In this document: one piece after another, positions 15,641-24,525 of the stretch
How positions within the stretch are numbered: the stretch's first letter is position 1
How the letters are laid out: every line of letters starts with the position of its first letter
NCBI GenBank assembly: GCA_902482035.1
Contig: CABSYW010000031.1
Span: 1-30,711, forward strand
Source of the DNA: an uncultured Collinsella sp.
Lineage (GTDB): Bacteria; Actinomycetota; Coriobacteriia; Coriobacteriales; Coriobacteriaceae
Length of the DNA stretch: 30,711 nucleotides
Reading direction: 5' to 3'
The notes under the pieces: generated by a model
Told to the model about the DNA's origin: nothing
Database searches by the model: none
What the model saw: the letters and a program-made list of their open reading frames with translations, nothing else
Position numbers and translations under genes: made by a program

Positions 15641-16681
15641 ATGGGAGAGACTTTGACCCCCAAAGCGACCATTGTCGTTCCCGTCTACAATTCGTCGCGC
15701 TCCATTCAGCGATGCGTCGATTCGCTGTTGGCCCAGTCCGAGCGCTCGATTCAGGTTGTCTGCGTCAACGACGGTTCGACCGATGATTCGTTGAACGTGT
15801 TGCGCCAGATTGCGCAGGCCGACGATCGCGTACTGGTGATTGACCAGGAAAACGCGGGCGTCTCGTGTGCTCGGAATGCCGGTATCGATGCCGCCGAGGG
15901 CGAGACCGTCTTTTTTGTGGACGCCGACGATTACATCGATGCTCAGATGGTCGAGCGCGTGCTGCATGCCATGGAGTCTGCAGATGCCGAGGCCGCCGTT
16001 TTTGGCGGCGTCTGTGAACCTGCCGATGCTGCCCCCAAACGCGTCCAGCAACTCATGAGCCCCAAAGCTGGTACCTTCGGCGCCCGTGATCCCCAACTGC
16101 TGTTCCATTCGAATGCGCAGCCCTATGCCTGCCGCGCGGCTTTTTCGCGCGAGCTGCTCAATCGCGAAGGCATTCGCTTCGCCCCCGGTTTGGCTTTGGG
16201 CGAGGACGTCGTCTTCCAATTTGCGGCTTATGCGCTTGCCCACAAGACCGTCGTCATGCCGGACAAGTTCTACCACTACGTGATGGAGAGTGAATCGGCG
16301 ACGCACGAGTTCAACAGTGTCGAGGCTCGCGCCAAAAAGCTCGATGCCCATATGAGGATGCTCGAGGAGGTCTTGGAGGACTGGGCGGCCTACGGTCTTT
16401 TGGACCTGTGTCCCGGCGAGCTGATAACTTGGTTTTTGGACCTAATTGTGTTCGACCTGGCGCGCTTGGATGCTGATGACTTCCAACGCGTGGCGTCTCG
16501 CGTCAACATGGACCTCACGACGTTTTTGGGAACGGCGTGGGCGGATATGCCCGCCAAGGGCGCCGTTTGCCGTGTTGCCCACAAGCTCGTTGCGGCGACC
16601 TCGGGCGTTTCGATGGCAGACGCCACGCTGTTCTATCTTTCGACTCGCGGTCTCAAAGCCTGCCTGGAGCGCTTTCTCTAA
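15641..16681 (+). CDS. GT2 family glycosyltransferase
   Basis: The 346-residue protein has ATIVVPVYNSSRSIQRCVDS, VCVNDGSTDDS, GVSCARNAGI and the metal motif VDADD (94-97), all standard for GT-A inverting glycosyltransferases of family 2. LALGEDVVFQF near residue 190 supplies the later acidic pair (ED) seen in many GT2 proteins. No transmembrane segment is evident. A purine stretch, GAGGGGGTAGG, spanning the previous stop codon precedes the ATG, so translation is probably coupled to the upstream gene. The sugar and linkage cannot be inferred. Confidence 0.87.
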   Translation: MGETLTPKATIVVPVYNSSRSIQRCVDSLLAQSERSIQVVCVNDGSTDDSLNVLRQIAQADDRVLVIDQENAGVSCARNAGIDAAEGETVFFVDADDYIDAQMVERVLHAMESADAEAAVFGGVCEPADAAPKRVQQLMSPKAGTFGARDPQLLFHSNAQPYACRAAFSRELLNREGIRFAPGLALGEDVVFQFAAYALAHKTVVMPDKFYHYVMESESATHEFNSVEARAKKLDAHMRMLEEVLEDWAAYGLLDLCPGELITWFLDLIVFDLARLDADDFQRVASRVNMDLTTFLGTAWADMPAKGAVCRVAHKLVAATSGVSMADATLFYLSTRGLKACLERFL

Positions 16682-16755
16682 TTCCAAGCGCTGCCGCCCG
16701 CCGCAACTCGGCTGTTAAAATAACCCTGTTACACGCTATTCAACAGGAGGTTCTC

Positions 16756-17874
16756 TTGCAGAACTCTGATACCCCTAAAGTTTCGCTGCTTGTCCCCATT
16801 TGCAATGTGGAGCGCTACTTGCGCGAGTGCCTCGATTCCGCCGTGGCTCAGACGCTCAAGGACATCGAGATCATCTGCATCAATGACGGTTCCACCGATA
16901 GCTCGCCGGATATCATCCGCGAGTACATGGAGCGCGACCCCCGTGTGAAGATGATCGACAAGGCCAACAGCGGCTACGGTGACTCGATGAACCGCGGCCT
17001 GGAGATGGCGCGCGGCGAGTACGTGGGCATCCTTGAGTCCGACGACTTTATGTTTGAGGATTCGCTCCAAAAGCTGGTCGCCAAGGCCGATGCTGAGCAT
17101 GCCGATGTGGTGAAGGGCGACTTTTACCTGTATTGGTCCACGCCCAGCGAGCGCCGTGAGCTGTTTGGGATTATCGACGAGCATATGACGGGCGCCGCGT
17201 ATCGCCCCGTCGATCGCCCGGGTATCTTCTACCGCAAGCCTTCCATTTGGTCGGCTATCTATCGCCGTGAGTTCCTTAACGCCAATCAGATTCGGTTCCT
17301 CCCCACGCCGGGTGCCTCGTATCAGGATGCAGGCTTTAACTTTAAGGTTTGGGCGTGCGCCGAGCGCGCCGCGTTTATTGCGGACCCCATTTTGTGCTAT
17401 CGCCAGGATAACGAGAAGAGCTCCGTTAATTCGCCCAACAAGGTGTTTTGCGTATGCGACGAATATGCCGAGATGCAGCGCTTTTTGGATGAGCGCCCCG
17501 AGCTCAAGGCTCAGCTCCAGGGGATTTTAATGCGCATGAAGGTCGATACGTACCGTTGGAATGATGAGCGTCTGGTCGATGAGCTACGCGAGCAGTTTTG
17601 GGAGAAGGCTTCACCCGAGCTGAAGGCCGATTGGGATGCCGGTCGCTTTGACCTGTCGCTGTTTGATCCGCGTGGCGAGACCGACTTGCGCCTGATGGTC
17701 AAGTCGCCCCGTGCTTATATCGATTCGCGCTTTGACTTTAAGAAGCCGGGCAAGCTCAATACGTTTAAGCATTACTTTAAGATTGGCGGCCTACCGCTGG
17801 TCTGGCGCGTGCTGATGTATCAGCGCACCTACGGCGACAACCCGCACCCTGACGACGTTCCGGCAGCACAGTAG
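16756..17874 (+). CDS. GT2 family glycosyltransferase, paralogue of the first operon gene
   Basis: The 372-residue protein has VSLLVPICNVERYLRECLDS, IICINDGSTDSS and LESDDF (D96, D97), followed by KPSIWSAIYRREF and FLPTPGASYQDAGFNFK. It parallels the protein at 14531-15634 through most of its length and differs mainly in the C-terminal third. I chose the TTG at 16756 because AACAGGAGG precedes it at 7 nt and the sibling also uses TTG. The open frame extends further upstream but overlaps the previous gene in another frame. A 74-nt gap separates it from that gene, the widest in the operon, so an internal promoter is possible though none is clear. Confidence 0.87.
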   Translation: MQNSDTPKVSLLVPICNVERYLRECLDSAVAQTLKDIEIICINDGSTDSSPDIIREYMERDPRVKMIDKANSGYGDSMNRGLEMARGEYVGILESDDFMFEDSLQKLVAKADAEHADVVKGDFYLYWSTPSERRELFGIIDEHMTGAAYRPVDRPGIFYRKPSIWSAIYRREFLNANQIRFLPTPGASYQDAGFNFKVWACAERAAFIADPILCYRQDNEKSSVNSPNKVFCVCDEYAEMQRFLDERPELKAQLQGILMRMKVDTYRWNDERLVDELREQFWEKASPELKADWDAGRFDLSLFDPRGETDLRLMVKSPRAYIDSRFDFKKPGKLNTFKHYFKIGGLPLVWRVLMYQRTYGDNPHPDDVPAAQ

Positions 17875-17886
17875 GAGCGAGTGACT

Positions 17887-18954
17887 ATGGCTACCCCCAA
17901 GATTTCTGTTGTCGTTCCCATCTACAAAGTGGAGGAGTGCCTGGCCTGGTGCCTGGACTCCCTGCTTGCGCAGGACATGCCCGATTGGGAAGGCGTGTTA
18001 GTCAACGATGGCTCGCCGGACGGTTCACGCGATATTGCGGCTGCCTATTGCGAAAAGGATGCGCGCTTTACGCTGGTCGATAAGGAGAACGGCGGCCTGT
18101 CGAGTGCACGTAATGCAGGCATCGCCGCATCCACGGCGCCTATCGTCGCGTTTTTGGATTCCGACGACCGGTTTACGCCCGATGCATGCCGCGTGATCGT
18201 CGAAACCTTTGAGCGCGAGGACTGCGACGTTTTGACCTTTGGCGCGAATCCGTATCCGCTGGAGGCGGGGTATCCGTGGCTTAACTATGTGCTGAGCCCG
18301 CGTGATGTGTCGTTTGAAGGCTATTGCTCTGACCTGCTGTTTAAGGAAGCTTCTCGCCCCTTTGCATGGCGCACCGCCTGCAAGCGTGAGTTTTTGCTGG
18401 GCAACGGGATCGTGTTCGACGAAACCGTCAAGTATGGCGAGGACCAGGTTTTCGACTTTGCCGTGTACGGTCGTTCGCACAAGACCGCGCTTATCTCGAA
18501 CAAGCTGTACGATTACCGTGTGGCGCGCAAGGGCTCACTCATGGACGCTATGCGCTACGACGACGAGACGCGCCTGCTGGAGCACGTGAAGATTTACTCC
18601 GCGGTGCTGACTGACTGGCAGCGCGACGGTCTCGATGCTCAGCATGCCGATGACCTGGCGTACTTCCTATGCGATCTGGTGCTGTACGATGCGCTCAGGT
18701 TGCTGGGCTCGGACTGCGGCAAGGTGTTTGCTGCCGTCGCCGCGGCCCTTTCCGGTTCTGCCGTGGGCAGCGATGCTGCGCTCGCACAATGCGCTCCTTC
18801 TGTTGCTGCTATGGTGCGTGCGGCGCTTACCAGCAAGGCCCCCAATGCCCGTGAGTGCAAAAAGCTCATGTTCGATTACGACGTCTTGAGGTTTGGGCGC
18901 TTGGGCGCCTGCAAACGCATGGCAGCGAACGCCCTGGGAAAGCGAGAAGTGTAG
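17887..18954 (+). CDS. GT2 family glycosyltransferase
   Basis: The 355-residue protein begins TPKISVVVPIYKVEECLAWC and has VLVNDGSPDGS, GGLSSARNAGI and DSDD (91-94), then YGEDQVFDFAVY near residue 180. These are the GT2 nucleotide-sugar, metal and base regions in the usual order. The start is probably the ATG at 17887, which lies 9 nt after GGAG; a GTG six bases earlier would sit only 3 nt from that site. It lies 12 nt after the previous gene and directly abuts the next one. The gene likely adds one residue of the same surface glycan as its neighbours, an inference from context. Confidence 0.87.
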   Translation: MATPKISVVVPIYKVEECLAWCLDSLLAQDMPDWEGVLVNDGSPDGSRDIAAAYCEKDARFTLVDKENGGLSSARNAGIAASTAPIVAFLDSDDRFTPDACRVIVETFEREDCDVLTFGANPYPLEAGYPWLNYVLSPRDVSFEGYCSDLLFKEASRPFAWRTACKREFLLGNGIVFDETVKYGEDQVFDFAVYGRSHKTALISNKLYDYRVARKGSLMDAMRYDDETRLLEHVKIYSAVLTDWQRDGLDAQHADDLAYFLCDLVLYDALRLLGSDCGKVFAAVAAALSGSAVGSDAALAQCAPSVAAMVRAALTSKAPNARECKKLMFDYDVLRFGRLGACKRMAANALGKREV

Positions 18955-21441
18955 ATGAGTATCAAGCGTTTGGCACTTTGCCGCAGCCAGGGCCGTCTGT
19001 TTGTGCTGCTTCGTTTTGCCGGCCAGGATGTCGCCGCGCTTATTGAGCAAGAAGGTTCTCAGGCCTTTGTCCGCGCGACGACGAGCGGTTCTTGTGTGCC
19101 GTCGCTGGTACTCCCGGTTGACCATGGCCGTGTGCTGGCGCTTTGCCCTTCCGTTGCCGATTACGAGCGCGAGCTTGCCGTCTTGGTGCTTCCGTTTTTG
19201 GATGGCTCTACGATCGACGCTGCATTTGTGTCCGGTGGCCAAAAGCTTGGCTCCATTCGCCTCGATAGCCGCGTGGCCAAGCTGGAATCCAAGATTAACT
19301 ACAAAGCAAAGGCTGCGATGTGTGCGCTCGTTCGCGATGCACAGCGCGGCGAGTGCTGCGATCGCTATGAGATCGATGCCGTTCGTTATTTACCGGCAGA
19401 CGCCGGCGCGGTGTGGCGCTATGAGGTTACGTGGGTGGGAGACCCCCAGTGCGCACCTGAGCTCCAGGTCTTCGATACGCATATGAACGCTATCGATATC
19501 ACCGTGCATGTGTTTGAATCGCAGGTCGATGTGCCGCAGCAGAACGGATGCCGCGTCAACAAAACGTATCTGAGCGTTGAGATGCCTCAGGATATACGAG
19601 ATTTTGTCGCGATTGTGAGCGATCCCACGGAGCAGATTCAGAGTGGTTTTTGCGCCATGGATGGTCGCCTGTACAACGGCATGGTCGACGACAGCTGGAA
19701 CCGCATGAAGGATGCGCGTGCAGACGACGCAGCTTATCGACGTTGGTTTGAGCAGCATCGCGCAAAGCCGGGCGATTTGGCGTGCCAGCGTGTCGCTTCG
19801 GTGGCTTTTGCCTATAGACCACTCGTGAGCATTGTGGTGCCGTGCTACAAGACTGATCGGGTCTACCTGCGCGAGCTGCTGGACTCGGTGCTAGCTCAGA
19901 GCTATGACAACTGGGAATTGCTGCTTATGGATGCCTCGCCCGAATGGGATGCGGTGGCCAATCTTGCAGCAAGTGCCAACGACGAGCGCGTTCGTCGCAT
20001 CGAGCTGCCCGGCAACGGCGGCATTGTGCTCAACACCAACGCTGGTATTCAGCAGGCGGCTGGAGACTACATCGCGTTCTTGGACCATGACGACATTCTG
20101 GAACCGGACGCATTATTCCATTATGTTGCCGCGCTGAACAGGGCCGCCGAGGGCGAGCGTCCCCAGGTCCTGTTCTGCGACGAGGACATGTTCCAGAAAA
20201 CGGGGGAGTGGGGCCAGCCGGTCTTTAAGACGCGGCTCAACGTCGACCTGCTCTATAGCCATAACTGCGTGACGCATTTTCTGATGGTGGAGAAGGCGCT
20301 CATCGATCACATTGGCATGTCTCCGGAAGATGTTGCGGGTGCCCAGGATTACGACCTGACGCTTCGCTGCCTTTCGGCGGGCGCGCGGTTTGAGCATGTT
20401 GCGCACGTGCTGTATCACTGGCGCGTTCATCCGGGGTCGACCGCCGATGGCTCTGCCGATAGCAAGCCGTATGCTATTGAAGCCGGGCGCCTTGCGCTTC
20501 AGCGTCACTTTGACGCGCTGGGCATTTGCGGAACGGTCGAGGAGGCCGAGACGCCGTTTGTCTACCGCATGCGCTATGCGCTGCCGGAGCCTGCGCCGCT
20601 GGTGAGTATTGTGATTCCCACCAAGGATCACATTGAGACGCTTGACGCCTGTGTGATGTCGATCGCCCAGAAGGCCGCGTATGCCAACTACGAGATCGTC
20701 TTGGTGGAGAACAACAGCGAAGCCCCGGAGACGTTTGCGTATTACGAAACCCTGCCAGAGCGCGTGGCTGCGGCATCCGAAGGCAAGGGTATCGCGCGCG
20801 TTGTGTACTGGCCGGGCGAGTTCAATTACTCTCAGATCATCAATTTTGGTGTGGAGCACGCCAAGGGCGACTACCTGCTGCTGCTCAACAACGATACCGA
20901 GGTCATTAGCCCCGACTTTATCGAAGAGATGATGGGTTGTCTGCAACGTCCCGATGCGGGCGTGGTGGGTGCCAAGCTCTATTTTGCCGACCACCTTGTG
21001 CAGCACGCTGGCATTTTGGTCGGTGTGCGCGGCGCACTTGCCCATGCCAACCAAGACTTCTCGGCAAAGCGCGAGGGCTATCTTGCCCGTGCTGTGCGTC
21101 CGGGCAACTTTAGCGCCGTAACGGGCGCCTGCCAGATGGTGCGACGTGACGTATTTGAGCAGGTCGGGGGCTACAACGAGGAATTCGCCGTCGGCTTTAA
21201 CGACGCAGACTTTTGCCTGCGCGTGTGGGAGGCGGGCTACCGCACCATCTTTACGCCCTATGCCGAGCTGTACCACTACGAGTTCACCTCGCGCGGCAGG
21301 GAAGAGGCTAACGAGGAAAAGCTGCGCCGCTGGAAACGCGAGCAAGCTCTGTTCATGCAACGCTGGCCGGAGCTCTTCCTCGATGGTGACCCGTGGCTCG
21401 GACCGAACCTATCCTCCGACAGTGAGTACTTCTCGTTTTAG
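18955..21441 (+). CDS. Large two-domain GT2 glycosyltransferase
   Basis: The 828-residue protein has an N-terminal region of about 285 residues that I do not recognise, then two GT2 domains. Domain one starts near 289 (PLVSIVVPCYKTD) with DHDD at 377-380. Domain two starts near 548 (PLVSIVIPTKDHIETLD) with NNDTE around D647, then FSAVTGACQMVRRDVFEQVGGYNEEF and FNDADFCLRVWEAGY. The second domain is of the rhamnosyltransferase (WbbL-like) type. Such tandem enzymes often add two sugars alternately. The ATG directly follows the previous stop with only a weak ribosome binding site, suggesting coupling. Its stop overlaps that of the convergent ATPase gene by 4 nt. It closes the GT2 operon. Confidence 0.88.
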   Translation: MSIKRLALCRSQGRLFVLLRFAGQDVAALIEQEGSQAFVRATTSGSCVPSLVLPVDHGRVLALCPSVADYERELAVLVLPFLDGSTIDAAFVSGGQKLGSIRLDSRVAKLESKINYKAKAAMCALVRDAQRGECCDRYEIDAVRYLPADAGAVWRYEVTWVGDPQCAPELQVFDTHMNAIDITVHVFESQVDVPQQNGCRVNKTYLSVEMPQDIRDFVAIVSDPTEQIQSGFCAMDGRLYNGMVDDSWNRMKDARADDAAYRRWFEQHRAKPGDLACQRVASVAFAYRPLVSIVVPCYKTDRVYLRELLDSVLAQSYDNWELLLMDASPEWDAVANLAASANDERVRRIELPGNGGIVLNTNAGIQQAAGDYIAFLDHDDILEPDALFHYVAALNRAAEGERPQVLFCDEDMFQKTGEWGQPVFKTRLNVDLLYSHNCVTHFLMVEKALIDHIGMSPEDVAGAQDYDLTLRCLSAGARFEHVAHVLYHWRVHPGSTADGSADSKPYAIEAGRLALQRHFDALGICGTVEEAETPFVYRMRYALPEPAPLVSIVIPTKDHIETLDACVMSIAQKAAYANYEIVLVENNSEAPETFAYYETLPERVAAASEGKGIARVVYWPGEFNYSQIINFGVEHAKGDYLLLLNNDTEVISPDFIEEMMGCLQRPDAGVVGAKLYFADHLVQHAGILVGVRGALAHANQDFSAKREGYLARAVRPGNFSAVTGACQMVRRDVFEQVGGYNEEFAVGFNDADFCLRVWEAGYRTIFTPYAELYHYEFTSRGREEANEEKLRRWKREQALFMQRWPELFLDGDPWLGPNLSSDSEYFSF

Positions 21442-22415
21442 TGCGAAGTAATGCCAAGTTCCGGCAAAGTATCCTCAAGAGCTGCAAGGGCGGTGGGGTT
21501 CAAGTACTCCTCGTTCATGCAGCTCTTGTCATATCGAAAACGTGTGTCTCGTGAGCATTCGATGAGTTCTGCAGTAAAGAACCTCTCCCAGCTAAAGAAC
21601 TTTGAGCTTTCGATATGTTCAGCGGGGTTAAGCAGCATGTCCTTAATGTGTTTGCTGTTGAATAATCCCGACTTCAACACGAGCCATTCAAACGATTCCG
21701 GTAGGAATAGCTTGATGTTCTTTCGGCGCAATAGAGCAGCTACTTCCGCAATTTCTGGTCCAAAGGCGGCGCCGTCGGCAATCACGAGGATGTCGTTTTC
21801 CGGTGCGTCCATAATGCAGTTGCAAATACTTGATTTTCCTCCCGCGCTGATGCATTTAATGCTGCTCTTTTTGCATAGCAAACTGAAGAATTCGTAGCCC
21901 GAATTTGTGTCCTCGACAATGACAAGCTCGGGCCTCTCGCCTCTAAAATCAGTATCACCGTAAATACGATATGTAGAGGTGTAGACACGAGAGTAAACGG
22001 GATACTTCGTTGTGGTTCGGTTGGTGTTCTTAAGACCGTAGATTTCATCAACGCTATGGGGCAGTTGGCGCAGTGACTCTCTGGCGACAATTACGTAGTA
22101 GTTTGAGCTACGCTTTGCTTCATGGGCAAATTCTCTTGATCGAACAAAAGTATTGCCCTCATCAATAAAAACAATACTGCTGGAAATCTCTTGGAGATCT
22201 CTACGCCAATATTTTCCAGATATTGTTTTACAGGGCACTTTGCAACTTACTGTTACGCCGCTTTGTGCCCCAAGCTCTTCGTGAGCTGCCACCATATCAA
22301 GCAGAGTTGTCTTGCCTGTAGCACTGTTACCTTGGATGATGGTCAGATTTCTATTGATGGTCAGTTTAAACTGAACCCGGTTATTTTGAATAATTACCTT
22401 GTATGATCCGCGCAT
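21438..22415 (-). CDS. AAA-type ATPase with possible TOPRIM-like C-terminal half, partner of the DUF4869 gene
   Basis: The 325-residue protein has a clear P-loop GNSATGKTT (29-37) and a Walker-B-like SIVFIDEG (D85, E86). Its second half contains LVIVEDTNSGYEFF (E168), ISAGGKSSI and ILVIADGAAFG (D214), spaced roughly like the E, GG and D motifs of TOPRIM domains in OLD-type nucleases. The match is partial, so this is a suggestion only. The start at 22415 shares a base with the upstream stop (TGATG) and follows GGGAG; an in-frame ATG at 22436 has a poor site. The gene is AT-richer than its neighbours. It overlaps the convergent glycosyltransferase by 4 nt. I do not know its function. Confidence 0.75.
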   Translation of the reverse strand: MRGSYKVIIQNNRVQFKLTINRNLTIIQGNSATGKTTLLDMVAAHEELGAQSGVTVSCKVPCKTISGKYWRRDLQEISSSIVFIDEGNTFVRSREFAHEAKRSSNYYVIVARESLRQLPHSVDEIYGLKNTNRTTTKYPVYSRVYTSTYRIYGDTDFRGERPELVIVEDTNSGYEFFSLLCKKSSIKCISAGGKSSICNCIMDAPENDILVIADGAAFGPEIAEVAALLRRKNIKLFLPESFEWLVLKSGLFNSKHIKDMLLNPAEHIESSKFFSWERFFTAELIECSRDTRFRYDKSCMNEEYLNPTALAALEDTLPELGITSH

Positions 22416-22864
22416 CAGGAGTTCTCCCTTAGGCATTTTCCAGCTATGGGGACAAGGTCAAACATTGTGTGGACTATATCGCCCGTATTTGCAATGGTTA
22501 CCGTGAATTTGCCGTTTCCAAAATCCATTATGTGGTAGAGATTGATTGTTAGATCCTTTTGCGCGGCGATCCTCAGAATCCAGTAGGCGCAATTATCACC
22601 GCAATTTGAGGCGTTATATATATTCTGCGGCATAAAGTACATAAGCAGTAGCGTTTTGGTGCCGCTGGATAGTTTCTCGGGAGGAATGATGCCTAGAATC
22701 TTGGTATCGATTGCATTGGGGCCTACCACGGTGCCTTTGTCGATGGATTTTATGACCCTTTGGGCAAAGGAGTCTTGAAACCACTGGGGCGAATATACGT
22801 TATCGAAGTAAACGGACGTGTTGTAGATAACGTTTTCCATATCACCATAGTGAATTGTTAGCAC
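22415..22864 (-). CDS. DUF4869-like protein
   Basis: The 149-residue protein reads LTIHYGDMENVIYNTSVYF, then LGIIPPEKLSSGTKTLLLM, NASNCGDNCAYWILRIA and INLYHIMDFGNGKF. I recognise this as the DUF4869 pattern seen in gut Bacillota and Actinomycetota; the assignment is from memory, not a search. Those proteins begin at MLTIxYGDM, which supports a GTG start at 22864. A strong AAGGAG lies 5 nt before it, whereas the upstream in-frame ATG at 22894 has none. The stop is fused to the start of the ATPase gene (TGATG), so the two are co-translated and probably act together. The function of the family is unknown to me. Confidence 0.75.
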   Translation of the reverse strand: MLTIHYGDMENVIYNTSVYFDNVYSPQWFQDSFAQRVIKSIDKGTVVGPNAIDTKILGIIPPEKLSSGTKTLLLMYFMPQNIYNASNCGDNCAYWILRIAAQKDLTINLYHIMDFGNGKFTVTIANTGDIVHTMFDLVPIAGKCLRENS

Positions 22865-23188
22865 GTCAGCTCCTTCGGCTTGCTGATTTGGCATCTAGTG
22901 AGATTGATTATATCGCAGCACATGAGGCGGGCGTTATCGGCCCGCGGTAGATGTGATTGATGACCAAGGTTTGTATTCTGTTGCTTTATTAATCAGTTCA
23001 CTCGTTTAATCAGTTCGTTCATGCGCTAAGTTTGCCTTAGAAGCTATTTAGCGTAACGGTTGAGGTGTGGCGACTCATATTTAAATTGCAGTCACAAAGA
23101 CACCTTTTATCGATTTCCCGTTGAAATACTGAATTGATAGTTTAAAAATAACTTAAGAGAGCCTTAAATCTCGGAGAAAGGATGTCGT
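22865..23188. other. AT-rich divergent intergenic region
   Basis: These 324 bases separate the DUF4869 operon from the first cell-wall-binding gene. Besides the candidate -10 and inverted repeat at the left, I see A/T-rich sequence with several weak promoter-like hexamers (for example TTGAAA and TTTAAA between 23120 and 23150) but no gene and no clear RNA. The base composition is far lower in GC than the flanking genes. Confidence 0.5.
22907..22912 (-). promoter_or_regulatory. Candidate -10 box of the DUF4869/ATPase operon
   Basis: TATAAT on the minus strand lies about 43 nt upstream of the GTG start. A perfect 6-bp inverted repeat, GCGGGC (22927-22932) and GCCCGC (22940-22945), covers the place where a -35 would be, so it may be an operator. 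Confidence 0.45.
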
Positions 23189-24445
23189 ATGAAAAACCTT
23201 CGAGAAAGATGGCGCGGACTAACAGTGCTGGGAGTTGTTGCATTTGCCGCTGCCTGCATGACGGTTGCCCCGGTGCCCTCATTTGCTGATATTGCTGGCG
23301 GTGGCGGAGACGGTGGACCGATTACGGAATGGTGTTCCGACGGTCGTCCGAAGACTGGACTCGTTCGGTGCGAGGACGGCAACCTTCGCTATTTCGATCC
23401 CGAAACTGGCGCCATGGTCACGAACCAGTGGCATAACGAATACGAAGCTGTCTGGTACTATTTTGGCGCTGACGGGATCGCGGTGTCGGGCTGGCAGTCT
23501 ATCGGTGGGGACAAGTATTACTTTTACCCCGAAAGCCATGATATGGCATACGGCCGAGTTCAGATTGACGGCAAGAACTACTTCCTGAACACCCCTGGTG
23601 CCAACGCCGATGGCCGCATGCAGCATAGCGGCTGGCTCTATGACTCCATCTATGGAAAGTGGTTCTATGCGACCTCCAGTGGCGAGCTGCTGACCGGTTG
23701 GCATAATATCGGTGGAACTTGGTATTTTTTCGACGAGTATGGTGTCATGCTGACCGGCTGGATCAACGTTTCGGGGACGTGGTACTACGCCAACGCTTCC
23801 GGTGCGATGGTCACTGGCTGGCTCAATATCGGCGGTACGTGGTTCTACCTCGATGGCTCGGGCGCCATGGTTGCTAACGGCTGGCGCAGCCTGGGCGGCT
23901 CCTGGTACTGGTTCGGCGATTCCGGCGCGATGGCTACCGGCTGGTTCTTGGCAGGTGGCTCTTGGTACTATGCGAGTGGTTCGGGCGCCATGGTAACCGG
24001 CTGGCTCAGCAATGGCGGCACGTGGTATTGGCTCGGAGGTTCGGGCGCTATGGCCTCTAACTCTTGGGCCAACGTTGGTGGAGTTTGGTACTGGTTCGAC
24101 GATTCCGGCGCGATGGCCACCGGCTGGCGTCAGGTCGGCGGCGCCTGGTACTACTTTAGCGGTTCCGGCGCTATGGCCCACGACGCCTGGGTCGGCGACT
24201 ACTACCTCCGGTCTTCCGGTGCCATGGCTACGAATGCCTGGGTTGGCTCCTACTATGTCGGCGAGGACGGCAAGTGGATTCCGGGCTACGGTTTAGTTTG
24301 GTACAAGAGCGGTAGCCATGTTTACCATACGCATAAATGCCGTACCGTTGGCAAGGACGCAAAGGGCTATTCGCAGATCTCTATCCAGGAGGCCCAGAGG
24401 CGTGGCGCTTCACGAGAGTGCAAAAACTGCCAGCAAATTGGCTAG
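23189..24445 (+). CDS. Secreted cell-wall-binding repeat protein with C-terminal zinc-ribbon-like motif
   Basis: The 418-residue precursor has a signal peptide (about 1-33, ending SFA). It then has about a dozen repeats of the choline/cell-wall-binding type, each roughly 20 residues with a W-Y/F pair and a GAM turn (for example GTWYYANASGAMVTGW). These repeats attach proteins to the envelope. The last 45 residues differ. They contain H380-x3-C384 and C411-x2-C414 around an EAQRRGA helix, the pattern of small domains in which a histidine and three cysteines bind zinc, as in Ada-like tails. No catalytic domain is visible. AAAGGA lies 6 nt before the start. Confidence 0.82.
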   Translation: MKNLRERWRGLTVLGVVAFAAACMTVAPVPSFADIAGGGGDGGPITEWCSDGRPKTGLVRCEDGNLRYFDPETGAMVTNQWHNEYEAVWYYFGADGIAVSGWQSIGGDKYYFYPESHDMAYGRVQIDGKNYFLNTPGANADGRMQHSGWLYDSIYGKWFYATSSGELLTGWHNIGGTWYFFDEYGVMLTGWINVSGTWYYANASGAMVTGWLNIGGTWFYLDGSGAMVANGWRSLGGSWYWFGDSGAMATGWFLAGGSWYYASGSGAMVTGWLSNGGTWYWLGGSGAMASNSWANVGGVWYWFDDSGAMATGWRQVGGAWYYFSGSGAMAHDAWVGDYYLRSSGAMATNAWVGSYYVGEDGKWIPGYGLVWYKSGSHVYHTHKCRTVGKDAKGYSQISIQEAQRRGASRECKNCQQIG

Positions 24446-24471
24446 TACATTACTGAGCTAGTTTTGATTGA

Positions 24472-24499
24472 GGCCCCGTTGCCCTGAGGTGACGGGGCC
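24472..24499 (+). terminator. GC-rich hairpin after the zinc-ribbon repeat gene
   Basis: A perfect 8-bp stem (GGCCCCGT with ACGGGGCC) encloses a 12-nt loop 27 nt after the stop codon. No T tract follows it, so termination may be partial and the next gene could be co-transcribed. Confidence 0.5.
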
Positions 24500-24525
24500 A
24501 CTGCGTGATTGGATACTGTGCTGCT

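Noticed and set aside
22416..22436. An upstream ATG for the ATPase gene
   Set aside because: The ATG at 22415 is coupled to the upstream stop by TGATG and has a GGGAG site, which the earlier one lacks.
23279..24181. A 300-codon minus-strand open frame opposite the repeat protein, with its own periodic repeats
   Set aside because: The periodicity is inherited from the sense-strand wall-binding repeats; similar shadows occur at 27821-28312 and 29079-29726.
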